This document shows, in pieces, positions 1 through 9,255 of a stretch of 64,000 nucleotides of DNA. Source of the stretch: Vibrio lentus (GTDB taxonomy: Bacteria > Pseudomonadota > Gammaproteobacteria > Enterobacterales > Vibrionaceae); assembly GCF_030409755.1 (NCBI RefSeq), contig NZ_JAUFQE010000001.1, forward strand, positions 1,488,001 through 1,552,000, read 5' to 3'. Each line of letters opens with the position of its first letter. Position 1 is the first letter of the stretch. The notes under the pieces are model-generated. The model worked only from the letters and a program-made list of their open reading frames with translations. It had not been told where the DNA came from and made no database searches. The translations under genes were made by a program, and so were the position numbers.

Positions 1-1617
1 TTTTTTCGATTTATTTTCTAAGTCGAATGACGCCTCAATCAATTTCTTGGTGTAGTCATTTTTCGGGTTGTTGAAAATATCTTCCGCAGAGCCCTCTTCC
101 ATCACTTCCCCTTTTTGCATCACTAAAACACGATCCGAAAGTGCTTTCACTACCGAGAGGTCATGGCTGATGAAAAGGAAACCGATGTTGTGCTTGGTTT
201 GAATGTCTTTCAACAGGTCAATCACGGTCAGTTGCACTGAGCGATCGAGTGCTGACGTTGGTTCATCTAGCAAGATAAAAGAAGGTTCAAGAATCAGCGC
301 ACGAGCAATCGCGATACGTTGTCTTTGTCCGCCAGAGAATTCATGCGGATAACGGTTAATTGAATTCGGTTCTAGACGTACTTCAATCAGCGCTTTACGT
401 GCTCGTTCCAATCGTTCTTTCTTAGAGAGTTGAGGTTGATGCACCGTTAAGCCTTCGGTGATGATTTCCCCAACTGTCATACGTGGTGACAAAGAGCCAT
501 AAGGGTCTTGGAATACCATTTGTACATCTTTCTTGAGTTTATGGCGTTCTTTATCGGTTAATAAACTGACATCTTGGCCTTTATAAACAATACGTCCGGT
601 ACTTGGCAGCAAGCCGATTAATGCTCGTCCCAGTGTTGATTTTCCTGAACCGGATTCACCAACAATACCCAAAGTTTCACCCTGTTTAAGGTTCAAAGAA
701 ATGCCTTTTACGGCTTCGAAATACTGATTTTTGCTCTTGATGAAATGTGATTTAACCAAGAATTGAACTCGGATGTCGTCGGCACACAATAGCTCTGGGG
801 CTGATGCCTCAACAGGAACTTTAGCGCCTTTCGGAATTGAGTTAATCAGCATGCGTGTGTAATCGTGTCTTGGGTTTTCGAATAAGGCTTGGGTCATCCC
901 TTCTTCAACTAGCTCACCTTTACACATCACCAGAACGCGGTCTGCAAAGTGTTTTACTACCCCAAGGTCATGGGTAATGAACAAAATCGCCATGCCCATC
1001 TTGCTTTGAATCTCTTTGATCAAAGAAAGCACTTCCGCCTGAACCGTCACATCCAATGCCGTAGTCGGTTCGTCGGCAATCAAAATATCGGGCTCATTAA
1101 TCAAGGCCATTGCGATCATGATGCGTTGCAGCTGACCACCAGAAAACTCGTGAGGATACTTAGTGTAGGCTTGCTCTGGCATTGGCAGATGAACAAGCTC
1201 AAACAGCTCAAGTACGCGCTGCTTGGCCTTTGACTTCGATACCTTACGGTGACACATGATAGCTTCTGCCACTTGAATGCCTACACGCAGATATGGGTTC
1301 AAAGAGGTCATCGGCTCTTGAAAGATCATGCCGATTCTATCGCCCCGAATTGACTGCATTTGGCGTTCTGTTTTTTCGAGTATCGATTGTCCTTCAAACT
1401 CTATTTGAGATTGAGGATCAATGATGGCGTTATCTGGAAGCAAACGCATCAGTGCGTTGGAAGAGACTGATTTACCTGAACCCGATTCACCAACAATGGC
1501 CAAGGTTTCGCTGGAGTTAAGGGTAAAGTTAACCTTTTTAACCGCATCAATGATTCCATCATTGGTTGTGAAGCTAACGGAGAGGTTATTGACTTTGAGA
1601 ATGGCCCGGTCCGACAT
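1..1617 (-). CDS. Dual-ATPase peptide ABC transporter ATP-binding protein (YejF/DppDF-like), partial
   Basis: This gene starts at the ATG at 1617 and runs off the left edge, giving 539 codons with no stop inside the window. It holds two tandem ABC ATPase domains. Each has a Walker A of the form GESGSGKS, an LSGGQ-type signature (EFSGGQLQR and EFSGGQRQR) and a Walker B ending in DEPT. Fused double ATPases of this kind (YejF, or DppD plus DppF) power inner-membrane importers of oligopeptides, microcin C or related compounds. The end of the reading frame is rich in Lys and Asn, so the stop is probably only a few codons outside. A small unknown gene lies 12 nt upstream on the same strand, so the two are probably cotranscribed. 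No permease genes lie upstream, unlike yejABE-F, so the permease partners must be downstream or elsewhere. The substrate cannot be told from sequence. Confidence 0.9.
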   Translation of the reverse strand, partial: MSDRAILKVNNLSVSFTTNDGIIDAVKKVNFTLNSSETLAIVGESGSGKSVSSNALMRLLPDNAIIDPQSQIEFEGQSILEKTERQMQSIRGDRIGMIFQEPMTSLNPYLRVGIQVAEAIMCHRKVSKSKAKQRVLELFELVHLPMPEQAYTKYPHEFSGGQLQRIMIAMALINEPDILIADEPTTALDVTVQAEVLSLIKEIQSKMGMAILFITHDLGVVKHFADRVLVMCKGELVEEGMTQALFENPRHDYTRMLINSIPKGAKVPVEASAPELLCADDIRVQFLVKSHFIKSKNQYFEAVKGISLNLKQGETLGIVGESGSGKSTLGRALIGLLPSTGRIVYKGQDVSLLTDKERHKLKKDVQMVFQDPYGSLSPRMTVGEIITEGLTVHQPQLSKKERLERARKALIEVRLEPNSINRYPHEFSGGQRQRIAIARALILEPSFILLDEPTSALDRSVQLTVIDLLKDIQTKHNIGFLFISHDLSVVKALSDRVLVMQKGEVMEEGSAEDIFNNPKNDYTKKLIEASFDLENKSKK

Positions 1618-1629
1618 GATATATCCTTA

Positions 1630-2130
1630 TCAATTTAAGACATTAGGTGAAGATTGAACTTCTGACGTTGTTTTAAGCTGCCCAAAATGGTGATGAGCAC
1701 GCTGAATTTGTTCTAGCTCGAGCATCCAATGTGAGCTGCGCTGAGCACTGCAAAAAGCGATCAAGTGATTGAGTAGATCTTCACTTTGCTTTTCTAATAG
1801 TGAATAAGTCCGTTGAATCAGTTCAGTGCTTTCTAAAGAGATAAACTGCATCAGCGCGTATGACTGATTCAATGTGTCGAAGGCTTGTTGTTGCAGCCCC
1901 TGACGGTTAAGAATTTCTGATTGAGCTACGCTTGCGTCTCTTAGGCCTGCCAATAGACAAGCAAACTGACAGGGTTTGATGTCGCTTTGGTACGCCGCGT
2001 CTTGGATGTGATGAGGAAGAGAATTGAGAACATCACCATAAAGGCGTTGTGCTTCAGGCCAGTGACCTTGTTCCATTAACTGTTCAGCTTTTAGGTAGTG
2101 CATCCAGCATCGTTCAATTTCCATATCCAC
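1630..2130 (-). CDS. Small TPR-like protein of unknown function
   Basis: This 166-residue soluble protein has no signal peptide or membrane segment. Its helical, Leu/Gln/Ala-rich sequence looks like two or three degenerate TPR-type helical pairs; the first part, with AEQLMEQGHWPEAQRLYGDV, is a good TPR match. It may belong to a Vibrio-restricted DUF family (DUF2753 came to mind), but I cannot confirm this. It lies 12 nt upstream of the ABC ATPase gene and is likely translated from the same mRNA. A Fur-box-like palindrome lies 27 bp upstream of its start codon, so the pair is a candidate iron-regulated unit. I do not know its function. Confidence 0.75.
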   Translation of the reverse strand: MDMEIERCWMHYLKAEQLMEQGHWPEAQRLYGDVLNSLPHHIQDAAYQSDIKPCQFACLLAGLRDASVAQSEILNRQGLQQQAFDTLNQSYALMQFISLESTELIQRTYSLLEKQSEDLLNHLIAFCSAQRSSHWMLELEQIQRAHHHFGQLKTTSEVQSSPNVLN

Positions 2131-2156
2131 ATCCTCAATTTATAATATCAGGAAAT

Positions 2157-2175
2157 GTTAATGATATTTATTATC
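2157..2175. promoter_or_regulatory. Fur-box-like operator
   Basis: The 19-mer GTTAATGATATTTATTATC matches 16 of 19 positions of the classical Fur consensus GATAATGATAATCATTATC. It contains a near-perfect 7-1-7 palindrome (TGATATT-T-ATTATCA). It lies 27 bp upstream of the start of the minus-strand gene beginning at 2130 and about 190 bp upstream of the plus-strand protease gene, so the minus-strand pair is the more likely target. Binding is inferred from the match alone. Confidence 0.6.
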
Positions 2176-2365
2176 AATTGCAAATTAAAATCATTTACAT
2201 GTCGGGTTGGTAAATAAAATAACCCTTTATTCTTAATAATCGGCTCAAATTGTGTGTTATTTGTTCAGTTGAACAGCGATGTTGCGTAAGTCACTAAATT
2301 TATAGGAAATTACATCTACACTGATTTTATCTACACCCAAGTAATAAAGGACTAAGGAGGCGGCC

Positions 2366-4726
2366 ATGGCGATTCAAAGACTCAATACAGAACAGCTGTA
2401 TCAGGTAGCAGAGCTAGAGAAGCTACCCTGCAAGTCGACCAAAGAACTGGCTCCAATTGACGAGATCGTCGGGCAAGAACGGGCGCAAAAAGCCGTTGAG
2501 TTCGCGATGTCAATTAAGGAAAAGGGTTACAACATTTACGCGATAGGACGCAATGGTCTCGGTAAACGAACCATGATATTGCGTTATCTCAATCGTCACC
2601 CTCAAGAAGTCGAGGAGCTTTTTGATTGGTGTTACATCGCGAATTTTGAAGACATTCGTACACCTAAAGTGCTCAAGTTACCCAGTGGCGTTGGCAGCAA
2701 TTTAAAACAAGATATCGAAAAATTGATGCGTAAATTGCTTAAAGGTATGCCTCTTGCGTTTGATAACGAGATGTACTTTAGCCGTGCAGACAGGCTTAAA
2801 AACCAGCTGGCAGCCAAACAGCAAGCAGCGCTAGAAAGCATTAGCCAAGAAGCGAAAGAAAAGGGTATTAACCTAACGATTACCACTCAGGGCGATTACC
2901 AGTTTGTCGCAATGAACGGCGAGGAGCTTCATACCGAAGAGAGCTTTGATTTACTTTCGCCGGAAGAACAAGATCAGTTCGATAAAACCATTGATGGATT
3001 AGAGGTAGGGTTACGAACCATTTCTCGTGAGCTGACTGAGCTTGAAGAGACGTACACAGAGAAAATTCAAAAGTTAAATGATGATACAGCAAGGGATGTG
3101 ATTACCCACTTTGTTAAGCAGTTGAAGCAAGATTACAGCCAATACCCAGAGATCAAAAAGTACCTCACGGCACTGCGTAAGGATATTGTCGAAAACGCTG
3201 ATATTTTCTTAGAAGAGAGCACCGAGCAAGCTGAAATCGCGACGGCTTCTCTGGACAAGAAAATGCCACGTCGTTACAAAGTTAACGTCATTGTTAGCCA
3301 AAAAGAGCAGTCTCTGCCGATTGTGGTCGAAGAGAATCCGAACTATCACTCGCTGTTTGGTTATGTCGAAACGGCGACATTCAAAGGCACGGTATTTACC
3401 GATTTTTCTTTGATTCGTGCGGGCAGCTTACACCGAGCTAATGGCGGCGTATTGCTGATGGACGCGGTGAAAGTGTTAGAGCAACCGTATGTATGGGAAG
3501 GGCTTAAACGTGCGCTACGTTCACGTCAACTGAGCTTCGCTTCATTGGAGAAAGAGGTGACCCTAACGGGCGCAGTCTCGCTTGATCCAGAACCGATTCC
3601 ATTGGATGTGAAAATCATTTTGTTTGGTGATTATCGAACTTACCAACTGCTTCAGCATTACGATGCGGAGTTTGGTGAATTGTTCCGTGTGACGGCCGAT
3701 TTTGAAGATGAGATGAAGCGTACTGCGGATTCTGAGATGCATTACGCACGCTTCATTTCGAGCATCGTGCACGACAACAATATGCTGCATTGTGATCGCA
3801 AAGCGATTGCTCGCATCATTGAGCACAGTTCACGTCAGGCCGGTGACCAAGGTAAGCTATCGCTGCATTCGGCACACATTGCGAACCTGCTTCGTGAGTC
3901 TAACTACGTCGCGAGAGGGGCGAAATCGAACCTGATTCGTTCTACCCACGTTGACCAAGCACTGTCTAATCAACAGATGCGAGTAGGGCGATTGCAAGAC
4001 AGCGTAATGGAGACGTTTACTAACGGTACGACCTTGATACATGTTGATGGTCAGGCTGTCGGACAGGTTAATGCGTTGTCAGTACTCAGCACCACCGATC
4101 ACATGTTTGGTGCGCCAAACCGAATTACTGCCACCACAGCTTATGGTGATGGTGAAGTGATTGATATTGAAAGAAACGTAGACTTAGGTGGCAGTATTCA
4201 CTCGAAAGGGGTGATGATCTTATCGGCTTATCTTTCTTCGGTATTTGGTAAAACAGCGAAAGTCCCGCTTACGACCAATATTACCTTCGAGCAATCGTAT
4301 GGTGGCGTGGATGGAGATAGTGCGAGTATGGCCGAGTTCTGTGCGGTAGTGTCTGCTTTTTCTAAGCAACCGAACCGTCAAGACATCGCGATTACTGGCT
4401 CGATGAACCAGTTTGGTGAGTCTCAGCCAATTGGTGGCGTGAATGAGAAAATTGAAGGCTTCTTTGATGTGTGTGAAATCAAAGGACGTTCAAATGAGCA
4501 AGGGGTGATTATTCCGCGTTCTAACGTTCACAACCTGATGCTGCGCAGCGATATCGTTAAAGCGGTTGAAAAGGGCGAGTTTAACATCTGGGCGATTGAT
4601 CATGTGACAGAAGCGATTGAGCTGTTCACGGGTAAAGCGGCAGGTGAGGCGAGCGATGAAGGGAGCTATCCTATCGATACTATCTTTGGTATCGCTCAAG
4701 CTAAGCTTAATGCTTTACGTAAGTAG
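2366..4726 (+). CDS. Lon-family ATP-dependent protease, LonB/YcbZ type
   Basis: This 786-residue protein has an N-terminal AAA+ region with Walker A G-R-N-G-L-G-K-R at residues 61-68, a long helical insertion (about 115-300), a second ATPase part, and a C-terminal Lon protease domain. The catalytic dyad is visible. Ser652 sits in DGDSAS and Lys695 in GGVNEK, 43 residues apart, the same spacing as in E. coli Lon. It lacks the N-terminal substrate domain of LonA, and its architecture matches the LonB-like YcbZ (LonH) group, cytosolic proteins with an unsettled substrate range. The ATG at 2366 follows a perfect AAGGAGG with a 5-nt spacer. The gene is monocistronic, ending before a strong hairpin at 4812. 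The divergent Fur-like site is probably too far upstream to control it. Confidence 0.93.
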   Translation: MAIQRLNTEQLYQVAELEKLPCKSTKELAPIDEIVGQERAQKAVEFAMSIKEKGYNIYAIGRNGLGKRTMILRYLNRHPQEVEELFDWCYIANFEDIRTPKVLKLPSGVGSNLKQDIEKLMRKLLKGMPLAFDNEMYFSRADRLKNQLAAKQQAALESISQEAKEKGINLTITTQGDYQFVAMNGEELHTEESFDLLSPEEQDQFDKTIDGLEVGLRTISRELTELEETYTEKIQKLNDDTARDVITHFVKQLKQDYSQYPEIKKYLTALRKDIVENADIFLEESTEQAEIATASLDKKMPRRYKVNVIVSQKEQSLPIVVEENPNYHSLFGYVETATFKGTVFTDFSLIRAGSLHRANGGVLLMDAVKVLEQPYVWEGLKRALRSRQLSFASLEKEVTLTGAVSLDPEPIPLDVKIILFGDYRTYQLLQHYDAEFGELFRVTADFEDEMKRTADSEMHYARFISSIVHDNNMLHCDRKAIARIIEHSSRQAGDQGKLSLHSAHIANLLRESNYVARGAKSNLIRSTHVDQALSNQQMRVGRLQDSVMETFTNGTTLIHVDGQAVGQVNALSVLSTTDHMFGAPNRITATTAYGDGEVIDIERNVDLGGSIHSKGVMILSAYLSSVFGKTAKVPLTTNITFEQSYGGVDGDSASMAEFCAVVSAFSKQPNRQDIAITGSMNQFGESQPIGGVNEKIEGFFDVCEIKGRSNEQGVIIPRSNVHNLMLRSDIVKAVEKGEFNIWAIDHVTEAIELFTGKAAGEASDEGSYPIDTIFGIAQAKLNALRK

Positions 4727-4811
4727 CTGAATACGCTTTATAAATAGCTCAACGCGTTAGCTAAGTAAGGTCGGGTAAATAACCGTTATCCTTTGATTTA
4801 GCTAAAACGAA

Positions 4812-4843
4812 ACAGCCATCGACATTATCGATGGCTGTTTTTT
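4812..4843 (+). terminator. Rho-independent terminator (probably bidirectional)
   Basis: An 11-bp perfect stem (4812-4822 with 4828-4838, loop CATTA) is followed by a run of T to 4843. It lies after the Lon-type protease gene. The opposite strand also has a T-rich tail, so it can also end the convergent plzD transcript. Confidence 0.85.
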
Positions 4844-4914
4844 GTTTGGGTTCTTTGATCTTTCGACGTTTAGAGAGGCGCTCAGATAGATGTTAAATCG
4901 GAACTGATGAACGC

Positions 4915-5661
4915 TTAAGCATTACGTAGACGAAGCTTAGTGCCATCGAATTTGAGCTTACCCAGTAGATTCTTCGCATTGGCACGGCCAATATCATCAA
5001 ATTCGACGCCGTAACGTGCGTAGTGTGTCGATTTTTGCAAATTACACACTATGCCTCGTAGCGGAGGAATAAATGGACCGTTGTAGTTTCCAGGGGTGAT
5101 CTCGATAGACACTCTATCGGCGATCTGAATTGGTCGTGACGTGGGTGATGTGACAAAGCGACAACCACTTTTCGAAAGATCTCGTATCTCACAATTCATT
5201 CGCTGATCATTAAAGATGATTCTGGAGTCTAAATTCACTTCATAACGAGTTTCTTTACGAAGTTGAGTCACTTGCATCGTACTTGGGGTCGATAACACCA
5301 AAATTGGGAAAGGTTCGCCAATATTATGATGAATCTGACATCTAAAGTGGATAAGCGCGCCTTCTCCTCTTAAGGAATAAGCTCTGGCCGTCATCCAAAA
5401 CCCTTCTTGAAAGAAAAAGCGTAGGTCATCGCTTGAAACCTCAGGGACTTCAACCAAGATACAGTTCTCACTGTGTGTGCCGATAAACTTCGTGGTCGCT
5501 AGAAATTTAGTGCCAACTGGAGTCGATACGTTTAACGTCAGTTCACTGCCATGTTCAATCATGGCAAGGGCATCGGTACTATTAATCGTGGAAATAGTGC
5601 GATTTCGAGGATCTTGAAGTGCCTGATTATGCTCCAAAGGCTTCTTCAGTGGTGCGTTCAT
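4915..5661 (-). CDS. plzD: PilZ-domain c-di-GMP receptor, PlzD (VCA0042)-like
   Basis: This 248-residue cytosolic protein has an N-terminal YcgR-N-like beta domain (about 20-125) and a C-terminal PilZ domain. The c-di-GMP binding motifs are intact: R135-x-x-x-R139 and D161-L-S-K-S-G166. The order and length match the crystallised V. cholerae protein VCA0042 (PlzD), and stretches such as TISTINSTDALAMIEH and GFWM are recalled as nearly identical. Proteins of this family change conformation on binding c-di-GMP and affect motility, biofilm or virulence. It stands alone on the minus strand, facing the protease gene across a shared terminator. No flagellar or cellulose genes are adjacent, so its output partner is unknown. 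Confidence 0.9.
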   Translation of the reverse strand: MNAPLKKPLEHNQALQDPRNRTISTINSTDALAMIEHGSELTLNVSTPVGTKFLATTKFIGTHSENCILVEVPEVSSDDLRFFFQEGFWMTARAYSLRGEGALIHFRCQIHHNIGEPFPILVLSTPSTMQVTQLRKETRYEVNLDSRIIFNDQRMNCEIRDLSKSGCRFVTSPTSRPIQIADRVSIEITPGNYNGPFIPPLRGIVCNLQKSTHYARYGVEFDDIGRANAKNLLGKLKFDGTKLRLRNA

Positions 5662-5935
5662 TATGTTTCTCCATGCGCCAACATGCGTCTGTTAGTTATA
5701 TTGGTAACTTGCTAACAAGGTGTTATTACGTGCTAGGTTTAACAGAAGTACTTTATATTAATTTATAGAGTGATGTTTTTATTTGCTAGTTTTATATGAA
5801 GCAGGTAGCTCTAAATTATTTATTGTGTTTGTAAGTACTTAGTTTTATTTATATGCACTTGCGTTAGTCTATTACAAGGAACTGATACTTCAAACTTTTA
5901 TTGTTTGGCGTACCAATTATTTACGGGAGTTGAGA

Positions 5936-6220
5936 ATGAAGGCCATAAAATGGGACCAACAAGCTAGCCAGATCACGGTTGAGCTAGAACCAAATCAGTT
6001 CGCGGTTGTTAAGTATCAGAAGGATGGGGACGTGCTACATATTACTTCGACTCGTATCCCTGATGAACTGCAAGGCAAGGGCTTTGGCAAGGTGATGATG
6101 GAATCGGTATTACCTGAAATTGAACAGGCGGGTTTTAAAATTGTTCCAGTGTGCAGTTACGTCGTGCACTACATGAACAGACAAAAACAATGGTCGCATC
6201 TTCTATCCGATAAAGCATAG
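5936..6220 (+). CDS. Small GNAT-like N-acetyltransferase (NATD1/PF14542 type)
   Basis: This is a protein of 94 residues from the ATG at 5936. I prefer this start to an in-frame TTG six bases upstream because a GGGAG sits 6 nt before the ATG. The sequence ends with the acetyl-CoA binding part of a minimal GNAT fold: IPDELQGKGFGKVMMESVLPEIEQAGFKI contains the Q/RxxGxG/A-type loop (QGKGFGK). Its length suits the short Gcn5-related family found in both bacteria and animals, whose substrates are mostly unknown. It lies 11 nt upstream of an APH-like kinase gene on the same strand, and the two are probably cotranscribed. No promoter was clearly seen in the AT-rich 274 bp upstream. Confidence 0.85.
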   Translation: MKAIKWDQQASQITVELEPNQFAVVKYQKDGDVLHITSTRIPDELQGKGFGKVMMESVLPEIEQAGFKIVPVCSYVVHYMNRQKQWSHLLSDKA

Positions 6221-6231
6221 CAACGAGTTAT

Positions 6232-7404
6232 ATGTCCCAACCAATATCGTCAAATAATCTTGCTCAATCACAAGTGAGTACAAGTCAAAACCAACCTGAG
6301 CTTTATCAAAAAATAGCGACGTCACTAGGTTGCCATCAAGGATTTGATGTTCAAGTTATTCAACGCCTATGGGGCGGATATGGCGAGTTAGTTCGCTTGG
6401 TCTTTGATAAAGATAATAGCGCCTCGCTGAACAATACCTCAGTAAATAGTGTGATCGTTAAGCATGTCGCATTGCCAGATAAAGCCGAACACCCCAAAGG
6501 CTGGAACACCAAATTATCTCATCAGCGAAAGGTGCACTCTTATCAGGTGGAAACGGCTTGGTATCAGTCGTTCACTCAACAATGGGATGAGCGTTGCCCT
6601 GTGCCTGTTGGGCTGGAATGTGAGTTACAAGAGAACGAGTGGCTGATTGTGATGCAAGACTTAGCCGGAATCGGCTTTCCGTTAACCTCTCAGTTTGATG
6701 TGCTTGCTGTTTCTGACGAACTGGCAACCAAAGATACTCAACCTGAACTGGCGTGTGGTTACACTCTAGAAGAGCAAAAGCAACGTGATGCCTGCCTAAA
6801 GTGGCTTGCTAATTTTCATGCAAAGCATATCCATATTGACCAAGAGCAGTCTGCATCATTATGGAAAATAGGTACTTATTGGCATTTAAACACGCGTCCT
6901 GATGAGTTCAATGCCTTGGTTGATTTACCATTGAAGAATCAAGCGCAACACATCGACCGTTTACTCAGAGAGTGTCCGTATCCAACTTTGGTGCATGGTG
7001 ACGCCAAGCTCGCTAATTTCTGTTTTGATTCAGAAAGCCAAAACGCTGCTGCGGTCGATTTTCAATATGTGGGTCATGGTTGTGCGATGAAAGACGTGGC
7101 TCTGTTTATGAGCAGTGCTGTGAGGCCGCAAGATTGCGCTGAACTTGAGTCACATATGTTAGAGACATACTTCCGATACTTGGAAGAGGCATTGGCATAT
7201 TATCAGTCACAGCTTTCGTTTGATGAAATCGAAGCTGCGTGGCGACCTATGTTTTACGTGGCGTGGGCTGATTTTCAACGTTTCGTAAAAGGTTGGAGCC
7301 CAGAGCACTGGAAGATAAACCCCTATACTGAGCAATTGACTCAAACGGTTATTGAGCAGCTAGAAAACCCAGAATACATTGCCTCATATCTGCAAACCAA
7401 ATAA
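6232..7404 (+). CDS. APH/ecdysteroid-kinase-like phosphotransferase
   Basis: This 390-residue soluble protein has the catalytic signature of aminoglycoside- and choline-kinase-like enzymes. VHGDAKLANF gives the HGDxxxxN catalytic loop at about residue 254, and AAVDFQYVG gives the metal-binding VDF, equivalent to DFG. The overall spread of motifs fits the ecdysteroid-kinase-like branch (DUF1679-related) better than true antibiotic kinases, so a small-molecule kinase role is likely and drug resistance should not be assumed. It follows the GNAT gene by 11 nt and ends just before a strong bidirectional terminator at 7409. The pairing of an acetyltransferase with a kinase is suggestive only. Confidence 0.8.
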   Translation: MSQPISSNNLAQSQVSTSQNQPELYQKIATSLGCHQGFDVQVIQRLWGGYGELVRLVFDKDNSASLNNTSVNSVIVKHVALPDKAEHPKGWNTKLSHQRKVHSYQVETAWYQSFTQQWDERCPVPVGLECELQENEWLIVMQDLAGIGFPLTSQFDVLAVSDELATKDTQPELACGYTLEEQKQRDACLKWLANFHAKHIHIDQEQSASLWKIGTYWHLNTRPDEFNALVDLPLKNQAQHIDRLLRECPYPTLVHGDAKLANFCFDSESQNAAAVDFQYVGHGCAMKDVALFMSSAVRPQDCAELESHMLETYFRYLEEALAYYQSQLSFDEIEAAWRPMFYVAWADFQRFVKGWSPEHWKINPYTEQLTQTVIEQLENPEYIASYLQTK

Positions 7405-7408
7405 GAAA

Positions 7409-7437
7409 AAATCGCCCAATTTATGATTGGGCGATTT
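7409..7437. terminator. Bidirectional rho-independent terminator
   Basis: A 12-bp stem (7409-7420 with 7426-7437, loop TTATG) is flanked by A-rich and T-rich arms. It lies between the convergent kinase gene (plus) and dsbD (minus) and can serve both. Confidence 0.85.
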
Positions 7438-7458
7438 TGATTTTATCTCGCGTAGGCC

Positions 7459-9255
7459 TTAGTTCGTTTGGCTATCAGCTTCTGTTGTTTGTGTGTAAGC
7501 GAGCTTATTGGCAAGTTTGAGTTTTTTATTGAAACCCTCTTTATCAATATCCCCCATTACTCGCGCAGGCTCTATTTCACCGCTGGCGGGTGAGTAAAAG
7601 AAAATCGCTGGAGGGCCAAATACATTCTTGTCATTGAGCCACGCCATTTGCTCGGGAGAGCTTTCTGTTACATCAAGTTTTATGGTCTTCCACTCTTTAA
7701 GTTTTTGGCTAACTTGTTGGTCATTGAACACGTTGGTTTCAATCACTTTACAAGACACACACCAATCTGCGTAAAGGTCGACTAGCACCTTTTGGTCGCT
7801 GCTCGCTGCTGTCTTCAACTGTTGTTCTAGCTGAATAACAGAGTCTGTTTTTTCAAAGGGAGTGATCGCAATGGATTGGACTGACTCTCTGTTCTCAAGA
7901 GGGTTCAGAGGATCGGTATTACCTAAAAAGAATCCGACAAATAGAATGAGACCGTAACTCAGTGGTAGCAAAGCAGAGAACTTACGAGTACGCGCCCAAC
8001 CCGGTTGTGCAGCTTCTAAAGCACCGAAATGTACACCAGAACCGATTGCGAGCAGCGCCCATAAGATCATAATGATCGATGGGGCGACAAAACGGCTCAA
8101 CAGAACAATAGCAACAGCTAATAGCAGCACGCCAAATACCTGCTTAACTGAAACCATCCATGCGCCACTTCTTAATAGCAAACGCCCGCCACTCGCTCCG
8201 ATAGCGATTAGTGGTACGCCCATACCAAGCGCCATAACGAACAGAGTCGCTCCGCCAAACATCCAATCTTGAGTGGTTGAAACGTACAGTAATGCACCAG
8301 CTAATGGCGCACTGACACAAGGTGATACCACCAAGGCTGAGATTGCGCCCATAGCAAAGACACTGGCGATCTTGCCGCCGCCAAGTTTGTCTGAACCACT
8401 GTTGAGTTTTTGCTGAAGGGCAGCGGGCAGTTGGAGTTCATAGAATCCGAACATCGCCAACGCAAGCAGAACAAAAACCGCTGCAAAGCTACTTAACAAC
8501 CAAGGTTGTTGCATCGCGGCTTGTAGGTTGACCCCTTTTGCCAAAGTGGTGACTAAGATCCCCGTCATGGCATAGCTGGTCGCCATACCCAAAACGTAAG
8601 AACTGGATAGCGCCGCGCCTTTCTTGCCTGTCATCGCTTTTTCGCCACCGATGATACTAGCCAAAATCGGAATCATCGGCAGTACACATGGTGTCAGGGA
8701 CAAGCCTAGGCCAAGCAAGAAGAACACAAGAAGCGCTTGTAACTTACCGGCTTGGGATAGGAACGAAGATAAGCCATTCGTATCCTCGCTGATCTCACCT
8801 AGGGTTTGATATAGAGAGTTTGATGGCTCCTCAACCAGAGCTTCAGCTACGGTTTCGAGCATAGGTAAATCGAGCACTAACTTTTGCGGCAGATAACAAA
8901 GTCCTTTGTCTGCGCAGCCTTGATAACGCACGGTGAGTTTCCCACTTCCCGAGTAAGGAACAGTAACTGTAACGGGCTCGTGAAACACGATGACATTACC
9001 AAAGTTAGGATCCTCTTTCTCTTCACCTGGCAGCGAATAACTCGGTTCTAACGTTGATAATGACGACTCTCCTTTGAATGAAAATCGAGATTGATACAGG
9101 TAGTAACCCTTGTGGGTATCAAAGCTGATGACCGCGCCTTGGTCTGTGGCTTCCCATGTAACAGGGAAGGCCTCTTCAACGGGAAGGAACTCGTTTTCTT
9201 GAGCATGTAACAATCCGCTAAACAATAGAATTAACGTAAGTAGGTAGCACTTCAT
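7459..9255 (-). CDS. dsbD: Thiol:disulfide interchange protein DsbD
   Basis: This 598-residue protein has a signal peptide, then a periplasmic alpha domain with the CADKGLCY cysteine pair. A multi-span membrane beta domain follows with its two conserved cysteines in LTPCVLPM and VSPCVSAP. The C-terminal thioredoxin-like gamma domain has WCVSC near residue 500. All three redox centres are present, so it should carry electrons from cytosolic thioredoxin across the inner membrane to periplasmic clients. Its ATG overlaps the stop of the ApbE-like gene (ATGA), so it is the last gene of a five-gene operon. The operon's periplasmic thioredoxin and Cys-tail protein are its obvious candidate clients. 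A general DsbD may also exist elsewhere, with this copy dedicated to the operon. Confidence 0.92.
   Translation of the reverse strand: MKCYLLTLILLFSGLLHAQENEFLPVEEAFPVTWEATDQGAVISFDTHKGYYLYQSRFSFKGESSLSTLEPSYSLPGEEKEDPNFGNVIVFHEPVTVTVPYSGSGKLTVRYQGCADKGLCYLPQKLVLDLPMLETVAEALVEEPSNSLYQTLGEISEDTNGLSSFLSQAGKLQALLVFFLLGLGLSLTPCVLPMIPILASIIGGEKAMTGKKGAALSSSYVLGMATSYAMTGILVTTLAKGVNLQAAMQQPWLLSSFAAVFVLLALAMFGFYELQLPAALQQKLNSGSDKLGGGKIASVFAMGAISALVVSPCVSAPLAGALLYVSTTQDWMFGGATLFVMALGMGVPLIAIGASGGRLLLRSGAWMVSVKQVFGVLLLAVAIVLLSRFVAPSIIMILWALLAIGSGVHFGALEAAQPGWARTRKFSALLPLSYGLILFVGFFLGNTDPLNPLENRESVQSIAITPFEKTDSVIQLEQQLKTAASSDQKVLVDLYADWCVSCKVIETNVFNDQQVSQKLKEWKTIKLDVTESSPEQMAWLNDKNVFGPPAIFFYSPASGEIEPARVMGDIDKEGFNKKLKLANKLAYTQTTEADSQTN

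Noticed and set aside
949..1233. Open frame opposite the ABC ATPase gene
   Set aside because: Antisense to a well-conserved coding region with no ribosome site or family match.
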